From: JAABTH01 sp964390725
Lineage (GTDB): Bacteria; Bacillota; Dethiobacteria; DTU022
Direction: 5' to 3'
Assembly: GCA_964390725.1 (NCBI GenBank)
Contig: CAYMIW010000011.1
Location: forward strand, 15,480-79,479
DNA: 64,000 nucleotides
The notes under the pieces are model-generated. The model saw only the letters and a list, made by a program, of their open reading frames with translations, did not search any database and had not been told where the DNA came from. Positions 35,662-43,317 of this stretch are shown in pieces. Every line of letters begins with the position of its first letter. The stretch's first letter is position 1. Both the position numbers and the translations under genes were made by a program.

Positions 35662-37278
35662 TTAGAATGTGTCAATGAGGCCGAGCGCAAATTGCATTAA
35701 AAGGGTAACGTCAACCACGTTAATTTCTCCGTCTCCATTAACATCTGCCATCGCAGCCTGTTCTTCGGCCAGTTCATCAATCATTAAAACGTGCTGCATG
35801 GCAATAACCACGTCCTGCACGTTGATAATTCCGTCATCATTAATATCGCCGATCTTGTAAATTGAAGGATCATCAATTCTGCCGGACTCAGTTTTAACCG
35901 TTACTTCGCAGAACGCGCTGGAGCTGCCGTCTGCTGTTTCAACCCTTACCGATGCCCTGCCTCCCGCGATGGCGGTAACCATGCCGTTGGCATCGACCCT
36001 GGCAATGCTTTCGTTGCTACTTGACCAGCTCAGCTCAACACTGTTGCTTGTTGCAGGGTTTGTAGTAACAAGCAGGGCTTCTTTATCACCAATCTCAAGG
36101 GTTATAGAGTTTTTATTCAGGATCAGCAGGACGGACGGCTCTGGTGGAGCATCGGGTTCCCATTGAAGCCATTTTTCAATTGTTTCCCTGTTCAGATCAT
36201 TCAGGTGGGGGCCACCACTGAAGTTGCCCGGCGAAGCGAATGAGTGAACGGCAACAACCCGGTAACTGTCGGACTGGCTGTTATAGGAAAGAACAGGGCT
36301 GCCGCTGCTTCCGCCACTGGTGTAGGCGTCATAAAAAAGGCAGTGACTGTCCTGGTTGAGCAGTGTTCCTTCGGCTCGCCACATGCCCATAGTATTTGCA
36401 TCTTTAACAACCCCTGGGTAACCGGTAACAATTACAGAAGTGGGAGTGAAATTGAATTCAAGCGGAACAAAGGTGTCGATGCCACTGAATGGTTCTTCAA
36501 AAAATAAGGCGGCATAATCATACTTAATCGACTGGTCCCGGGCGTTATTGTTTTCATGAATAATATAGTTTTGGTTGGTTTCGGCCAGGACCGGTTTTTT
36601 TGTGCCGTAAGGTGTTACAAAATTGGGCCATACTGTTTCATACTGACCCGGAGAAAAAGTAATTTCACTGAACCAGCCTCCGAGATCTGCTGAATAAATA
36701 TTGTGAGCGTTGGTCAGGGCCACGTAGGGGCTGACTAAAAATCCGCTTCCCCGCATGTAATCGTTGTCGAAATCAATGGTTAGAAAGCCGCTATTGAATA
36801 AGGGGTAAGAGGAGGCCCTGGTGCCGCTGACAGCGGTGCGGTTATCAACCATACCCTGCAATACTAATTTGCTGTTTGGGAAGTCAATTGAAATATCATT
36901 CGTCTTCAATTCCGGTGTAGTCAAAGAATAAGCTGAGGATGATGAGGTGAGTTTGCCCCTGTACTCTTCAGTCCACCTGCGCGAAGCACTATAGAGGGAA
37001 GCAGTTTCGGCCGCGGTTAAAAACCCTGTTTGCGGCCTGAGCATGTAAACGCTTGTTGAGCCATTACTGTTTTCATATTCCAGCCACTTGTGGAAGCAGC
37101 CATCTATTACCTGTATGACAAGGCTGTAATCACTGACATCACCGCCAACGGCAGACTCTTCAAAATCCTGAAAACTGCCTTCTCCGTAATTGGCAGGTGC
37201 GGGCAGGACCAGGAGAATGCACAGTAATAAAGAAAACAAGAGAAGCCTTGGAAAGCGGTGGAAGAAAGTAAAAGGCAC
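35662..37278 (-). CDS. Secreted trypsin-like serine protease with Ig-like domain and C-terminal dockerin
   Basis: The 538-residue protein has a signal peptide (about 1-29). The S1/V8-like protease domain carries the triad H192 (LTNAHN), D254 (YDYAAL) and S325 (GGSSGSP). It is followed by a Big_2-type Ig domain (about 385-460: SNSVELSWSSSNESIARVD) and a C-terminal type I dockerin with DINDDGIINVQD and DVNGDGEINVVD loops. The GTG start follows AAGGTGGT. The dockerin should recruit the protease to the cohesins encoded at 18996 and 20138, giving a surface-bound protease. It resembles glutamyl endopeptidases, but specificity is not readable. It is transcribed towards the clostripain-family gene. 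Confidence 0.88.
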   Translation of the reverse strand: MPFTFFHRFPRLLLFSLLLCILLVLPAPANYGEGSFQDFEESAVGGDVSDYSLVIQVIDGCFHKWLEYENSNGSTSVYMLRPQTGFLTAAETASLYSASRRWTEEYRGKLTSSSSAYSLTTPELKTNDISIDFPNSKLVLQGMVDNRTAVSGTRASSYPLFNSGFLTIDFDNDYMRGSGFLVSPYVALTNAHNIYSADLGGWFSEITFSPGQYETVWPNFVTPYGTKKPVLAETNQNYIIHENNNARDQSIKYDYAALFFEEPFSGIDTFVPLEFNFTPTSVIVTGYPGVVKDANTMGMWRAEGTLLNQDSHCLFYDAYTSGGSSGSPVLSYNSQSDSYRVVAVHSFASPGNFSGGPHLNDLNRETIEKWLQWEPDAPPEPSVLLILNKNSITLEIGDKEALLVTTNPATSNSVELSWSSSNESIARVDANGMVTAIAGGRASVRVETADGSSSAFCEVTVKTESGRIDDPSIYKIGDINDDGIINVQDVVIAMQHVLMIDELAEEQAAMADVNGDGEINVVDVTLLMQFALGLIDTF

Positions 37279-37424
37279 GATATTACCACCTTATCTTTTG
37301 GGAAATATATTAGATAGAGGAATTATAGCAAAATTCTTACATGACAGTCAAGTTATTCTTATCACCATCCTTCTTTATGTGTTATAATGCACAATAAATA
37401 TTTCGAAGAAAGGGAGGAGGCATT

Positions 37425-37628
37425 ATGTCTCTTGAAAAGCAGCGCCTGGCCTGGGTTATCCTTTTTGTAATACTGGTTCTTGCTGCATTTATTATTCCTT
37501 TTACCCCTCTGCTTAGTGGGGTAACCAGGGTTTACGGCGCATTCCTGTTCTGGAGTTTATTTGCCATTGTCGTTATCGTATGTATCGGTTTTATAACAGC
37601 CAGATGGGGGGAGAACGATGAAGGCTAG
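37425..37628 (+). CDS. Small two-TM partner of a sodium:solute symporter
   Basis: The 67-residue protein has two hydrophobic helices (about 9-28 and 38-59). It overlaps the start of the symporter gene by 11 bases, so translation is coupled. Small accessory subunits next to SSS transporters are known (DUF997/DUF4212-like), though I cannot assign this one to a family. GGGAGGAGG is a strong ribosome binding site. Confidence 0.7.
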   Translation: MSLEKQRLAWVILFVILVLAAFIIPFTPLLSGVTRVYGAFLFWSLFAIVVIVCIGFITARWGENDEG

Positions 37629-39096
37629 CATAATTTACCTATGCCTCTTTCTTTACTTTATCATTGGCAGCTTAATAGCCCGCCGGGCTGGTGGAAAAGC
37701 CACGGGTGATATCAATGATTTTTTCCTGGCCGGCCGTTCGCTCGGGGGCATTGTCTCCGCCCTCACTTATTCCGCCACTACGTACAGCGCCTTCATGCTG
37801 GTTGGCCTGGCCGGTTTTACCTACATCGGCGGGGTCGGTGCACTCGGTTTTGAGCTTATTTATCTCTCCGGCCTGGTCCTGGTTGCCTTTTTCGGTCCCC
37901 GTTTCTGGCTCGTAGGCCGCAAGTATAACTACCTTACCCCTACCGAGATGCTCGGTGATCGCTACCAGAGTAAAGCCGTGGCTGTTGTTTCGGCGGTAGC
38001 TGCAGTAATCTTTTTAATTCCTTACAGCGCCGTCCAGTTAATTGGAATCGGGGCTTTACTGGAAGGGATATCCGGCGGAGCGATTCCTTACCTGGTTGGG
38101 GTAGGTATTGCTGCTTTTATAGCGGTTTACTGGACCTGGACCGGCGGCTTGAAAGCAGTAGCCTGGACCGATTCGCTGCAGGCTGCCGTTATGCTTACTG
38201 TGGCTATTTTATCTGTTATTTTTATTGCTTACCGCGGTTTTGGCGGTTTTGGCGGTATGTTTAGCCAGCTGGAAACCCAGTATCCGTCCTGGCTTGCCGT
38301 TCCGGGCCCCGGATTTTTTAATATTAATACCTTTGTCGGGCTGACCCTGCCCTGGTTTTTCTTTTCTCTTTCAAATCCCCAGGTGAGCCAGCGACTCTTT
38401 GTTCCCCGCTCACTCGGCCAGATGCGAATCATGGTCATGGGGTTCCTTGTTTTTGGGTTTATATATACCCTTGTTTCAATTTTATGGGGTTTTTCAGCCC
38501 GCCTGCTTTTACCGGACCTTGCCATTGCTGATAATGCCACACCTTTGTTGCTCGGGCTCGATGTTGTTCCCTCTGTGCTGGCCCTGCTGGTTATGCTCGG
38601 GATCAGTGCAGCCGCAGTATCAACTGTTAATTCAATTATTCTTACCCTTTCATCAATGGTCTGCCGTGATGTCTTTAAAAATGTATCAAAGGAAAACTAT
38701 GAGAGTAAAGAGCTGCTTATCGGAAAAATCTTTGTTCCCCTTTTTACTGTGGTAATTGTTGCTTTTGCCACACTGCGGCTTGACCTGATTGCTTCGCTTT
38801 CTGTTGCATCGTCAGCCGGTTTATTGGTGATGGTGCCAGCCCTGATCGGGGCTTTTTTCTGGAAAAGAGGTACTGCAGCAGCAGTTTTATCCAGTGTTAT
38901 TGTCGGTGGTTTGGTTGCTACAATACTGCAATACGGCGGGTTTAGGCCGCTTGGCTACTGGCCCGGGGTTTGGAGTGGCCTGGTAGCGGTTGTGCTCTTT
39001 ATTGTTGTCAGCCTGTTAACCAGGCCTCCTGCAGGCAAGGCAGATGAGTTTATCGGTTACCTTAAAGATGAGCTCGGAAGAAGAAAGGTTGTTTGA
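37618..39096 (+). CDS. Sodium:solute symporter (SSS family)
   Basis: The 492-residue membrane protein has about 13 helices and SSS hallmarks: the N-terminal helix followed by DFFLAGRSLGG, a SATTYSAFMLVGLAGF sodium-site helix, and YWTWTGGLKAVAWTD. The family imports solutes such as pantothenate, proline, acetate or lactate with sodium. The substrate here is not clear; the sequence is nearest in style to PanF-like members. It overlaps the small membrane protein upstream and is followed after 39 bases by larE, possibly in one operon. Confidence 0.9.
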   Translation: MKASIIYLCLFLYFIIGSLIARRAGGKATGDINDFFLAGRSLGGIVSALTYSATTYSAFMLVGLAGFTYIGGVGALGFELIYLSGLVLVAFFGPRFWLVGRKYNYLTPTEMLGDRYQSKAVAVVSAVAAVIFLIPYSAVQLIGIGALLEGISGGAIPYLVGVGIAAFIAVYWTWTGGLKAVAWTDSLQAAVMLTVAILSVIFIAYRGFGGFGGMFSQLETQYPSWLAVPGPGFFNINTFVGLTLPWFFFSLSNPQVSQRLFVPRSLGQMRIMVMGFLVFGFIYTLVSILWGFSARLLLPDLAIADNATPLLLGLDVVPSVLALLVMLGISAAAVSTVNSIILTLSSMVCRDVFKNVSKENYESKELLIGKIFVPLFTVVIVAFATLRLDLIASLSVASSAGLLVMVPALIGAFFWKRGTAAAVLSSVIVGGLVATILQYGGFRPLGYWPGVWSGLVAVVLFIVVSLLTRPPAGKADEFIGYLKDELGRRKVV

Positions 39097-39135
39097 TGTT
39101 TTCCAAGTGATGAGAGCGAGGGGTGGATAATCCGG

Positions 39136-39954
39136 ATGGAGATACCAGCTGAAACCACCTCAGCAAAAGTGAAAAAACTGAAGAATATTTTGTTGGAGCT
39201 GCGCAAAACTGCCGTTGCTTTTTCCGGCGGGGTTGACAGCGCTTATCTCCTTTACATGGCTCTGAAAGTACTGGGCAGGGAGAATGTTCTGGCCCTGACT
39301 GTGCACTCTGAACTGCATCCGCAATGTGATACCGACTATGCAGAAAAGGTGGCCAGGTCGCTTGGAGCCGCTCACCGGATTGTTACTATTGATCTACTGG
39401 CTGATCCTGCAATTAAAGATAATTTGCCTGAGCGCTGTTATAATTGTAAAAAAAACATCTATTGCAGGCTTTCTGCCTTTGCTTCGGCGAAAGGTTATTT
39501 GAATGTTATTGATGGCTCAAACCATAACGATGGTTTGGAACATCGTCCGGGGATGCGTGCCCTCGCTGAAATGGCTGTGCGCTCTCCCCTGCTAGAAGCA
39601 GGGTTAAATAAGAGTGAGATTCGCCAGCTGGCCCGCCGGGCCGGAATTCAATCCTGGAACAGACCATCAATGCCCTGCCTGGCAACCAGGTTTCCCTATG
39701 GAGAGCCTATCAGTATCAGGAATTTGAAAAAAGTAAGTGAAGCGGAAGATACCCTGCGTTCACTAATCGGTGTTCAGGGAAGTATAAGGGTGCGCCTGCA
39801 CGGCGGTAACCTGGCCCGGATTGAAGCAGAACCAGGCCAGTGGCCCTTGATTGTGGATAAAGCAGGTGAGCTGGTAGAAAATTTACGAAAGAAAGGCATT
39901 GTATATGTAGCGCTTGATCTGGAAGGATTTCGTTCGGGCAGTATGGATAAATAA
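39136..39954 (+). CDS. larE: Pyridinium-3,5-biscarboxylate sulfur transferase LarE, three-cysteine type
   Basis: The 272-residue PP-loop ATPase has SGGVDS (residues 30-35) for adenylation. C101 and C104 (RCYNC) plus C181 (MPCLATR) match the three-cysteine LarE proteins that hold a [4Fe-4S] cluster and can donate sulfur catalytically, unlike the single-cysteine sacrificial type of Lactobacillus. LarE adds sulfur in nickel-pincer nucleotide synthesis for lactate racemase-like enzymes. larB, larC and larA are not in the window. CGAGGGGTGG precedes the ATG. A strong terminator follows. Confidence 0.87.
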   Translation: MEIPAETTSAKVKKLKNILLELRKTAVAFSGGVDSAYLLYMALKVLGRENVLALTVHSELHPQCDTDYAEKVARSLGAAHRIVTIDLLADPAIKDNLPERCYNCKKNIYCRLSAFASAKGYLNVIDGSNHNDGLEHRPGMRALAEMAVRSPLLEAGLNKSEIRQLARRAGIQSWNRPSMPCLATRFPYGEPISIRNLKKVSEAEDTLRSLIGVQGSIRVRLHGGNLARIEAEPGQWPLIVDKAGELVENLRKKGIVYVALDLEGFRSGSMDK

Positions 39955-39958
39955 AAAA

Positions 39959-39994
39959 AGGGGCTGACCCTGAACGGTCATGCCCCTGTTTTTC
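39959..39994 (+). terminator. Rho-independent terminator after larE
   Basis: AGGGGC-TGACC pairs with GGTCA-T-GCCCCT (one bulged base), followed by GTTTTTCTTC. Confidence 0.85.
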
Positions 39995-40011
39995 TTCACT
40001 CTTTTGAGACC

Positions 40012-40335
40012 TTAATCTATTTCCCACCAGCCTTCATCCTGGTCCTTTTCCACAACTCCGTCAATATCCATCTGCACTTCATGTTTGAAGCCACTACCGG
40101 ACGAAGAACCCTGGTTGTTACCGTTGCTTTCGTCACTCTCTTCTTCATCTTCATCTATCGCTTCATCGTCTTCATCTGCGTTAACAGTATCGGTTTCTGC
40201 CAGATCTTCCTGCAGTTCATTGGCAAACTCTTCTTCCACGTCGGCACTGCTGCAGGAGACCGGTAACAATAAGCTGACGATAGCTAACGCTATGACTATG
40301 AAGCGTGGATTAAAAAACAATCGCTTCACCTCCAC
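40012..40335 (-). CDS. Small acidic lipoprotein, hypothetical
   Basis: The 107-residue protein has an N-terminal hydrophobic segment and lipobox LPVSC (Cys at about residue 28). A strongly acidic stretch (DADEDDEAIDEDEEESDES-like) follows, then a short C-terminus ending GWWEID. It is likely a lipid-anchored protein on the outer face of the membrane. It begins 3 bases after the stop of the lipoprotein gene at 40339, and both end in a WW-acidic motif, so they are probably co-expressed relatives. Function unknown. Confidence 0.65.
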   Translation of the reverse strand: MEVKRLFFNPRFIVIALAIVSLLLPVSCSSADVEEEFANELQEDLAETDTVNADEDDEAIDEDEEESDESNGNNQGSSSGSGFKHEVQMDIDGVVEKDQDEGWWEID

Positions 40336-40338
40336 TGC

Positions 40339-40839
40339 TTAATCGCTGCCCATATCCCACCAGGTGCTGCTGCTTTGACTGCCGCTTCCGCTTGTTGTGC
40401 TTTCAGTAACCTTCATCGAACCATCTACCGTTACATCGGTAGAAATTCCGCCTGCTGAGCTGGAATGGGTTGTGGTGGTTCCACCACTTGCTTCCTGGCT
40501 GCTATCGCTGGTGGCTGTTTCCCCGGTTTCTGCAGAAGAACTAGTTGATGTTTGACTGGATATTTTAATTGAGTGCAGCCCGTTTTCCTGGTCAGCCAGA
40601 AAATCAAGACCCTGGGAGTAAAGGGTGACGCTCTCCCACTTGAGGCTTCCGGGAAGACGATCGTTTTTTCCCTCAGGTACTACTACATCGGTTTCCCCGG
40701 ATGCGGCTTCCACAGGGCCTTCCACAGCTTGTTCCTGTGCAGGCTGTTGATTGTCGGCGGCGTTGTTTAAGCAGCCTGTCATGGCCATAATAAGGGTGAT
40801 TATTAATAAAAAATACAGAGAATGCTTTAAATATCTCAC
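40339..40839 (-). CDS. Lipoprotein, hypothetical, paired with the one at 40012
   Basis: The 166-residue protein has a signal sequence and lipobox MAMTGC (Cys about residue 23), a Gln/Glu-rich linker, a short conserved-looking core (SLKWESVTLYSQGLDFLADQ), then a Ser/Thr/Gly-rich low-complexity region and the end TWWDMGSD. It is first in a two-gene minus-strand operon with the acidic lipoprotein. The shared terminal WW motif suggests a common partner or processing signal. No known family is recognised. Confidence 0.65.
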   Translation of the reverse strand: MRYLKHSLYFLLIITLIMAMTGCLNNAADNQQPAQEQAVEGPVEAASGETDVVVPEGKNDRLPGSLKWESVTLYSQGLDFLADQENGLHSIKISSQTSTSSSAETGETATSDSSQEASGGTTTTHSSSAGGISTDVTVDGSMKVTESTTSGSGSQSSSTWWDMGSD

Positions 40840-40955
40840 TTTAATATCCCCCTTGATTGATCAGCTTTTACTAAAGCTAATTATATCACAATTGCAATCA
40901 CTCAACGATTTATTTTTGCACGCCATTCCCGGAGCCGTAATATTTGGAATATTTG

Positions 40956-40964
40956 TGGTATAAT
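40956..40964 (+). promoter_or_regulatory. Extended -10 promoter for the methyltransferase cluster
   Basis: TGGTATAAT fits an extended -10 element (TGnTATAAT). No good -35 is present. The predicted start near 40971 lies just before a 20-base palindrome. Confidence 0.5.
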
Positions 40965-40977
40965 AATTAGCGAAAAG

Positions 40978-40997
40978 AATTGTAAATATTTACAATT
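40978..40997. promoter_or_regulatory. 20-base perfect palindrome, likely repressor operator
   Basis: AATTGTAAATATTTACAATT is a perfect dyad placed just downstream of the predicted transcription start of the methyltransferase cluster, an ideal site for a repressor roadblock. The core TTGTAAATATTTACAA does not exactly match Rex, Fur, LexA or CodY boxes. No regulator gene lies next to it. Confidence 0.6.
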
Positions 40998-41143
40998 AAT
41001 ATACGAGTTTTAATTTCCGACAGTCGGTGCCTTGATTTTGTGTATCTGCATGTTACCCAATTTCTTTAGGTTTTACCGGCTGTTTTGTATATTAATGCGC
41101 CGTTGAAGCATTATATAACATCAATGAAGGAGGATTGAACCGG

Positions 41144-41791
41144 TTGGAAATATTTCAGAAAATATCACAGGCGGTGCTGGAAGGAAAAAGGGAGGAAACC
41201 CTGGCCCTGGTTGGCGATGGTATCAGGCAGGGGATAGATCCCTTTGAGCTGATCACCAGGGGTTTAACCCCGGGGCTTGATCAGGTTGGTCAAAAGTTTG
41301 AAGAAGGCGAGTATTACCTTCCCGATATGATGCTTGCAGCCGAAGCGATGAACGGGGCAATAGATTTTCTTGATCCGCATCTTACAGAAAGTAAAAGCGA
41401 GGGTCGGGAGAAAGCTGTCAGGGTGGTTATCGGCACGGTCAAGGGTGACATGCACTCTATCGGCAAAGATATTGTGATCATGATGATGAAGGCATCGGGT
41501 ATGGAAATATATGACCTTGGTGTTGATGTGCCGTCAACGGAATTCATTCGTGCAGTGGAGGAAAATGATGCCCGAATAGTGGGAATTTCCGCCCTGATGA
41601 CCACAACAATACAGGAACAGAAAAAAATTATAGACTTATTGGTTGAAAAGAATCTTCGCGATAAGGTAAAAGTTATTGTCGGCGGTGCTCCGCTATCGGA
41701 AGAATGGGCCAGGAAAGTCGGTGCCGACGCATATGCAGCAGATGCAATATCGGGGATAAATAAAATGAAAGAACTACTTCAACTGACCTGA
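41144..41791 (+). CDS. Corrinoid (cobalamin-binding) protein of a methyltransferase system
   Basis: The TTG at 41144 is preferred: GAAGGAGG ends 10 bases before it, against 1 base before the TTG at 41135. The product is 215 residues. An N-terminal helical cap (GLTPGLDQVGQKFEEGEYYLPDMM) is followed by a Rossmann-like B12-binding domain with the D102-x-H104-xx-G107 motif (GDMHSIGKD) and the SALMTTT and GGAPL loops. H104 is the lower axial cobalt ligand. It carries the methyl group taken by the MttB-family protein encoded next and passes it to a tetrahydrofolate methyltransferase, which is not in the window. Confidence 0.93.
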   Translation: MEIFQKISQAVLEGKREETLALVGDGIRQGIDPFELITRGLTPGLDQVGQKFEEGEYYLPDMMLAAEAMNGAIDFLDPHLTESKSEGREKAVRVVIGTVKGDMHSIGKDIVIMMMKASGMEIYDLGVDVPSTEFIRAVEENDARIVGISALMTTTIQEQKKIIDLLVEKNLRDKVKVIVGGAPLSEEWARKVGADAYAADAISGINKMKELLQLT

Positions 41792-41822
41792 TCAGCGGTA
41801 GTTTGAAAGGAGATAATCAAGG

Positions 41823-43250
41823 GTGGCCTACGAACCGTTATCAGGAGCAGATTTACACTTGATCCATGATCAGACATTAAAGATTCTGGCCGATACCGGC
41901 GCTGTTGTAGAGGGAGAAGAGGCCCGGGAAATTTTACAGTCTGCCGGTTGTCGGGCTGAGGGGCAGAGATTACTGTTTCCCCGGGTTCTCGTAGAGAATT
42001 ACCTCAGCAGCCCCCAACCTGTAACCATTTACGGGGTTGATGACAGTATTGTATTACCCCTTACAGAAGCACCCCATTCTTATGCTCATAATTTCGGCTC
42101 CGTTTCGGTTTTGCTTGATTCCCGGACCAACCAGGTCCGCGAAGCAACCAAAGATGATTTAATTAAATTTATCCAAATCAGTGATAGTTTGTCTAATCTC
42201 GATATGGTGGTGCCCAGTTTAAGGCCTACCGATCTGCCCGAGGAGATCGCCTCGCTGGCGATGACCGCCTATGCCCTGCAGTATACGGTGAAACCGGTAG
42301 ATATCGGCACTGCTTCAGACCCCTGGGAAATACGTTACCTGATTCGCCTTGCCGCGGCAGTTCGCGGCAGTATGGAAAAACTGGTTGAAAAGCCGATGGG
42401 TACGTTATCAATATCACCGATCAGTCCGCTTAATTTTCCGGCTGATATTACCGGGGCAATAATTGAGAGTGCCCGCAGTGGTTTACCGGTAACCATGCTT
42501 CCCTGCCCCACCCGGGGTCTTACTTCTCCGGTTACCCTGGCTGGGGGACTGGTTCAGCAGAATGCCGAGCAACTGGCTTTTATAGTTCTGGCCCGACTGG
42601 TTAACCGGCATACTCCCCTGGTTTATACCTGCCGCCTGGCCGCTGCGAACATGCGCAGCGGGTGTGTCAGCGGCAGGGATCCGGATATCGGTTATTCCGG
42701 CGCCTGTGCTGCCCAGATAGCAAGGTCTTACGGGCTGCCTTCGGGCGTTTATGGCCTGGATACCGGTTCGGCAGTTATTGATATTCAAGCGGGTTATGAA
42801 AGAGCCCTGAACTGTCTCTTCCCCGTACTGGCCGGAGCTACTTTTGTGTCAGGTATGGGCTCGTTAAACGCCGGTTTACTGGCCAGTGCCGAACAGCTGG
42901 TCATTGATGATGAAATATATGGGATGGCTTTTCATCGGAAGCTGGGAACCGAGGTCAGCGAAGAAGCGATTGGGGCAGAGGTAATTGATGCTGTTATGAA
43001 AGGCGGCAGCTTTTTGGCCCAGGAACATACGCGCGATTACATGCGCTGTAATGAACTATACCGTGGTGGGCTGGGCAACGAAGCTCCCTATGAAGAATGG
43101 CGTGCCAGGGGCAGTCGCACTGTTCACCAGGAAGCACTGGATAAAATTGAACAGATCCTGTCAGAACATCCCGGCAGAACAGTTGCCGATTCGGTCAGCC
43201 GTGAAATTGAATTGATTTTAAAAGAGGCAAGTTCGGAAAAAACCATATAA
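41823..43250 (+). CDS. MttB-superfamily methyltransferase without pyrrolysine
   Basis: The 475-residue protein belongs to the trimethylamine methyltransferase family. There is no in-frame amber codon, so it is the non-pyrrolysine type, whose studied members demethylate quaternary amines such as glycine betaine, proline betaine, carnitine or gamma-butyrobetaine. Typical TIM-barrel segments are PLTEAPHSYAHNFGSVSV, KPMGTLSISPISPLNFP and GSLNAGLLASAEQLVIDDE. GAAAGGAG precedes the GTG start. The immediate corrinoid partner upstream and an ABC importer downstream suggest that the methylated substrate is taken up by this importer (inference). Confidence 0.9.
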   Translation: MAYEPLSGADLHLIHDQTLKILADTGAVVEGEEAREILQSAGCRAEGQRLLFPRVLVENYLSSPQPVTIYGVDDSIVLPLTEAPHSYAHNFGSVSVLLDSRTNQVREATKDDLIKFIQISDSLSNLDMVVPSLRPTDLPEEIASLAMTAYALQYTVKPVDIGTASDPWEIRYLIRLAAAVRGSMEKLVEKPMGTLSISPISPLNFPADITGAIIESARSGLPVTMLPCPTRGLTSPVTLAGGLVQQNAEQLAFIVLARLVNRHTPLVYTCRLAAANMRSGCVSGRDPDIGYSGACAAQIARSYGLPSGVYGLDTGSAVIDIQAGYERALNCLFPVLAGATFVSGMGSLNAGLLASAEQLVIDDEIYGMAFHRKLGTEVSEEAIGAEVIDAVMKGGSFLAQEHTRDYMRCNELYRGGLGNEAPYEEWRARGSRTVHQEALDKIEQILSEHPGRTVADSVSREIELILKEASSEKTI

Positions 43251-43317
43251 AAAGGAGGTGTTTCTCTCTATAAGCAGTTGTAAAAGCTACTATAGCTAAA
43301 AAAAGGAGGTTTCTGAC

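Noticed and set aside
41823..43250. Pyrrolysine-containing trimethylamine methyltransferase
   Set aside because: The frame has no internal TAG, so it is the non-pyrrolysine type.
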